Both the position numbers and the translations under genes were made by a program. DNA of 64,000 nucleotides from Nymphaea colorata. Lineage: Eukaryota; Streptophyta; Magnoliopsida; Nymphaeales; Nymphaeaceae. The notes below the pieces were generated by a model. That model was given only the letters and a program-made list of their open reading frames with translations. It searched no databases and was not told where the DNA came from. Shown here in pieces: positions 61,811 to 64,000 of the stretch. Numbering within the stretch: the stretch's first letter is position 1; the number at the start of each line of letters is the position of its first letter. Location of the stretch: the NCBI RefSeq assembly GCF_008831285.2, contig NC_045141.1, positions 20,704,848 to 20,768,847 of the forward strand, in the 5' to 3' direction.

Positions 61811-64000
61811 TTTATCGCAGTTTTGTTGCAACTGTGACACTCGCAGCGATCAGCCTTTGAATTTATTTTGATATTCATGTAATATTTTAACATCAAAATA
61901 TGAATATTTGTTGAAACCATGGGTTGTGGCCTATCCTGGTCCAAAGTATATGTCATACAAAGAGGACTGAACTTTACAACTGAAGAAGACGGAAACAGTA
62001 AAAAACGAGGCGGCATCTTTTCTTTTCCAGCGGCTGAGCTGACGACCTACTTCTTGAATGCACCTTCCAACGCAGAAACCATTGACCTGATTGCCGCGAC
62101 AGGTTGTTCAACTGGTTTATTTGACTCTCCATTTTCAACATTCTTTGTTCCCGGTAATGATTACCAATGAAGAACCACTTCTTGATTGCGCTGATCAACA
62201 GGTTGATTTGAGAATCTGTCGTTGACATTCTTTGCTTGCAGAAAATGTTTCATGTACATACATATATATGTGCGTGTGTATGTATGTATCCTTTAGGAAA
62301 GCTATCAACATACAGGCGCGCTTCAGAGGCATGCTTCCACTCAAATGGGGGCATGTGAAGCAACTTGACATGACTTGATAATTTGGGGCATGTGAAGCAA
62401 CTTGACAGCTCTGGAGCAAACTTAACTTGGTGTGTAGAATCTCGTATTATTTCTAAATACAAATCAATCATATAAGACAATTATAGTGGTAATTTCTGGG
62501 ATTACAAGAAGAAACTGAAGTTAAATTTTATTGTAAGCAGTATTTTGTGCCTCCAATATCAGAAGGATAATGTCGGGGATGTTTTTGAGTTTTGACCTTC
62601 ATTTATGTAAGCAAAGCCATCAATATCCTGAAAAAAAATCCCAGCAAGAGGATAAAATTGATACATGGGACTGTGACCAAAGATCAAGTGTATTCACCCT
62701 CAACTTCAAGGATAGTAGGTAAGTCCAAAACAGAAAACTGGGATTTTGTGATTTACATAAACATAGCATGCCATGGAAAACATGCCAAGCTCCTACATAC
62801 TAACCTGATGCACACGGAAAACATGCCAAGCTCAAGTTAATTCGTAAACAAACATTGGTTGCCTTTGTGGAAGAAACATAGTCTTTAATTGTTCCACCAT
62901 GCTTAGGTTCAAATTTGTACATACCAAACTAATACCTTCAAAACTGAGCGGCTGAGGGTCCAATAAGCGTTTTTAATCGTCAAAAAACCTCCATAATAAC
63001 CAAAAGCAGGCGGCGCTTGTGGCTTGCCAACAAGAATGATGAAGAAAACCTGATGCGGATTGTAAACTCCATCCGAATCGGCCAATTATTATGAGGGCGT
63101 AACCACTCCCCCCGCTAAGTTCATGGTTCACTGGACAACGGCATACTCTACTTACCAGAGTGTGAGGATAGAACCTTCTGCCTTTGTAAAAGCACCTTTC
63201 ATGTTCAAGGATAAGCATCTTATTCAAGTGGGCTTCATTGCTAAGACCACTAGAATATTGTACCCCTTTCCATTCTCTTCTTTTCTTTAACTGTTAGCTG
63301 TATGTGTGCATCCAATATCGAAAGAACAATATAGGCACAGCAGATGCACAACATTGTTGGACATGCTTTTGACCTTCATCTAGATTTCAAATCTTAGCCT
63401 AGAATGACGAACAAGAATCTGCGTATCTTTTGTCCATTCTGCATATTTCCACAAGGTAAAAACCCCTAAAATCAACCTCAAACTCAAGAGATAAAGAGAG
63501 ACTAGTTAACAAGAAGAGATAAAAAACTGTTAAAAACAGAATTCCAGGATAAAAAAGGCCCATGGACCAGGAGATGTTAACATGGCCAGAATCAATTGCA
63601 TGAACTGCAAGTTGCTGACTCCTATAAGCAACACTTGAAACGGGAATGCGGACAATGCAGGTTCATCTGTGTTGCCGAGTCAATCAGTATAACCAGCTTC
63701 ATCATTTGGCTGCAACTTTGATCAAAATGTCAGAGAACAGTTAGAAAATAGAGAAGCACGGAAAGTATCTACATGTGTTGATCTAGGTAACACAAATAGG
63801 ATGTGAGCATTCCTGAAACCTAGAAACCTCTTAGCAGTAAACAGACGCCAATTAGGGACATGCTATCAGAAGGACTACTAGATGGAACCATTCAGGTGTG
63901 ACAGCAATGTTACAGAGTAGATTCTGAACCCATAATGAAGAGGACAGTTATAGTCTATTTTCCTACTTCAGGCTCAAGGTTGACAGCAGTGCGTTCTCGC
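61811..64000. other. Right flank, no supported gene
   Basis: Starts with the 3' UTR of the thioredoxin-like gene. A 37-bp-period tandem repeat (GGGCATGTGAAGCAACTTGACA) lies at 62349-62407. Frames at 61919-62170 (plus) and 63227-62973 (minus) have no recognisable domain. A gene entering from the right on the minus strand cannot be excluded. Confidence 0.5.
62349..62407. repeat. Short tandem repeat, period 37 bp
   Basis: GGGCATGTGAAGCAACTTGACA occurs at 62349 and 62386, separated by 15 bases (TGACTTGATAATTTG). Confidence 0.85.

Noticed and set aside
61919-62170. 83-codon plus-strand frame after the thioredoxin-like gene
   Set aside because: No domain and no splice support; probably 3' UTR or spacer.
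62973-63227. 84-codon minus-strand frame
   Set aside because: No recognisable domain; composition is not clearly coding.
63685-63715. Possible terminal exon on the minus strand (GCAG, then PNDEAGYTD and stop)
   Set aside because: Only nine residues, weak polypyrimidine tract and no second exon in the window.

Overview
The window is nuclear DNA of a flowering plant. The evidence is many-exon genes with GT-AG introns, long AT-rich introns full of (TA)n microsatellites, Ty1/copia retrotransposons and MITEs, and proteins that match plant-specific families. I cannot name the species. The long introns suggest a medium-sized or larger genome.

Layout: (1) 1-4304, minus strand: a Ty1/copia element that runs off the left edge. 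Its gag-pol frame is open for all 1,209 codons visible, and it has one complete 456-bp LTR. (2) 5270-13173, plus: the last four exons of SDP6-type mitochondrial FAD-dependent glycerol-3-phosphate dehydrogenase. Its 5' exons must lie left of the copia element, outside the window. Its large introns hold a hAT-like MITE with an exact 8-bp target duplication and a second probable MITE. (3) 14709-19117, plus: glyoxalase I, 7 exons, 185 aa, with all four metal ligands present. (4) 20324-24814, minus: a 5-exon, plastid-targeted conserved plant protein that I cannot name. (5) 25667-30526, plus: a second, structurally complete Ty1/copia element with 234-bp LTRs, a TGGTA target duplication and a gag-pol broken in four places. 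(6) 32518-57005, plus: a 21-exon armadillo-repeat kinesin (KIN-UC/ARK1/MRH2 type, 1,003 aa) spread over 24.5 kb of repeat-rich introns, including one GC-AG intron. (7) 58028-60059, minus: a 7-exon DUF4079 plastid membrane protein, 268 aa. (8) 61064-61810, plus: a thioredoxin-like 3-3 protein, 125 aa, with a 26-nt micro-exon. (9) 61811-64000: no gene I can support.

The genes are not an operon-like set. They cover lipid-derived glycerol-3-phosphate oxidation, methylglyoxal detoxification, microtubule/root-hair growth and plastid or redox functions. SDP6 and glyoxalase I are in tandem. Glyoxalase I converges on the unnamed plastid gene, and KIN-UC converges on the DUF4079 gene. The DUF4079 and thioredoxin-like genes are head to head across about 1 kb. 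All exon models were built by hand from splice signals, reading-frame phase and remembered family sequences; every junction listed keeps the frame. I found no undescribed defence-like or otherwise new system. The most notable items are the open-frame copia element, the cleanly delimited MITE, the unnamed plastid protein and a dispersed LTR-like repeat family.
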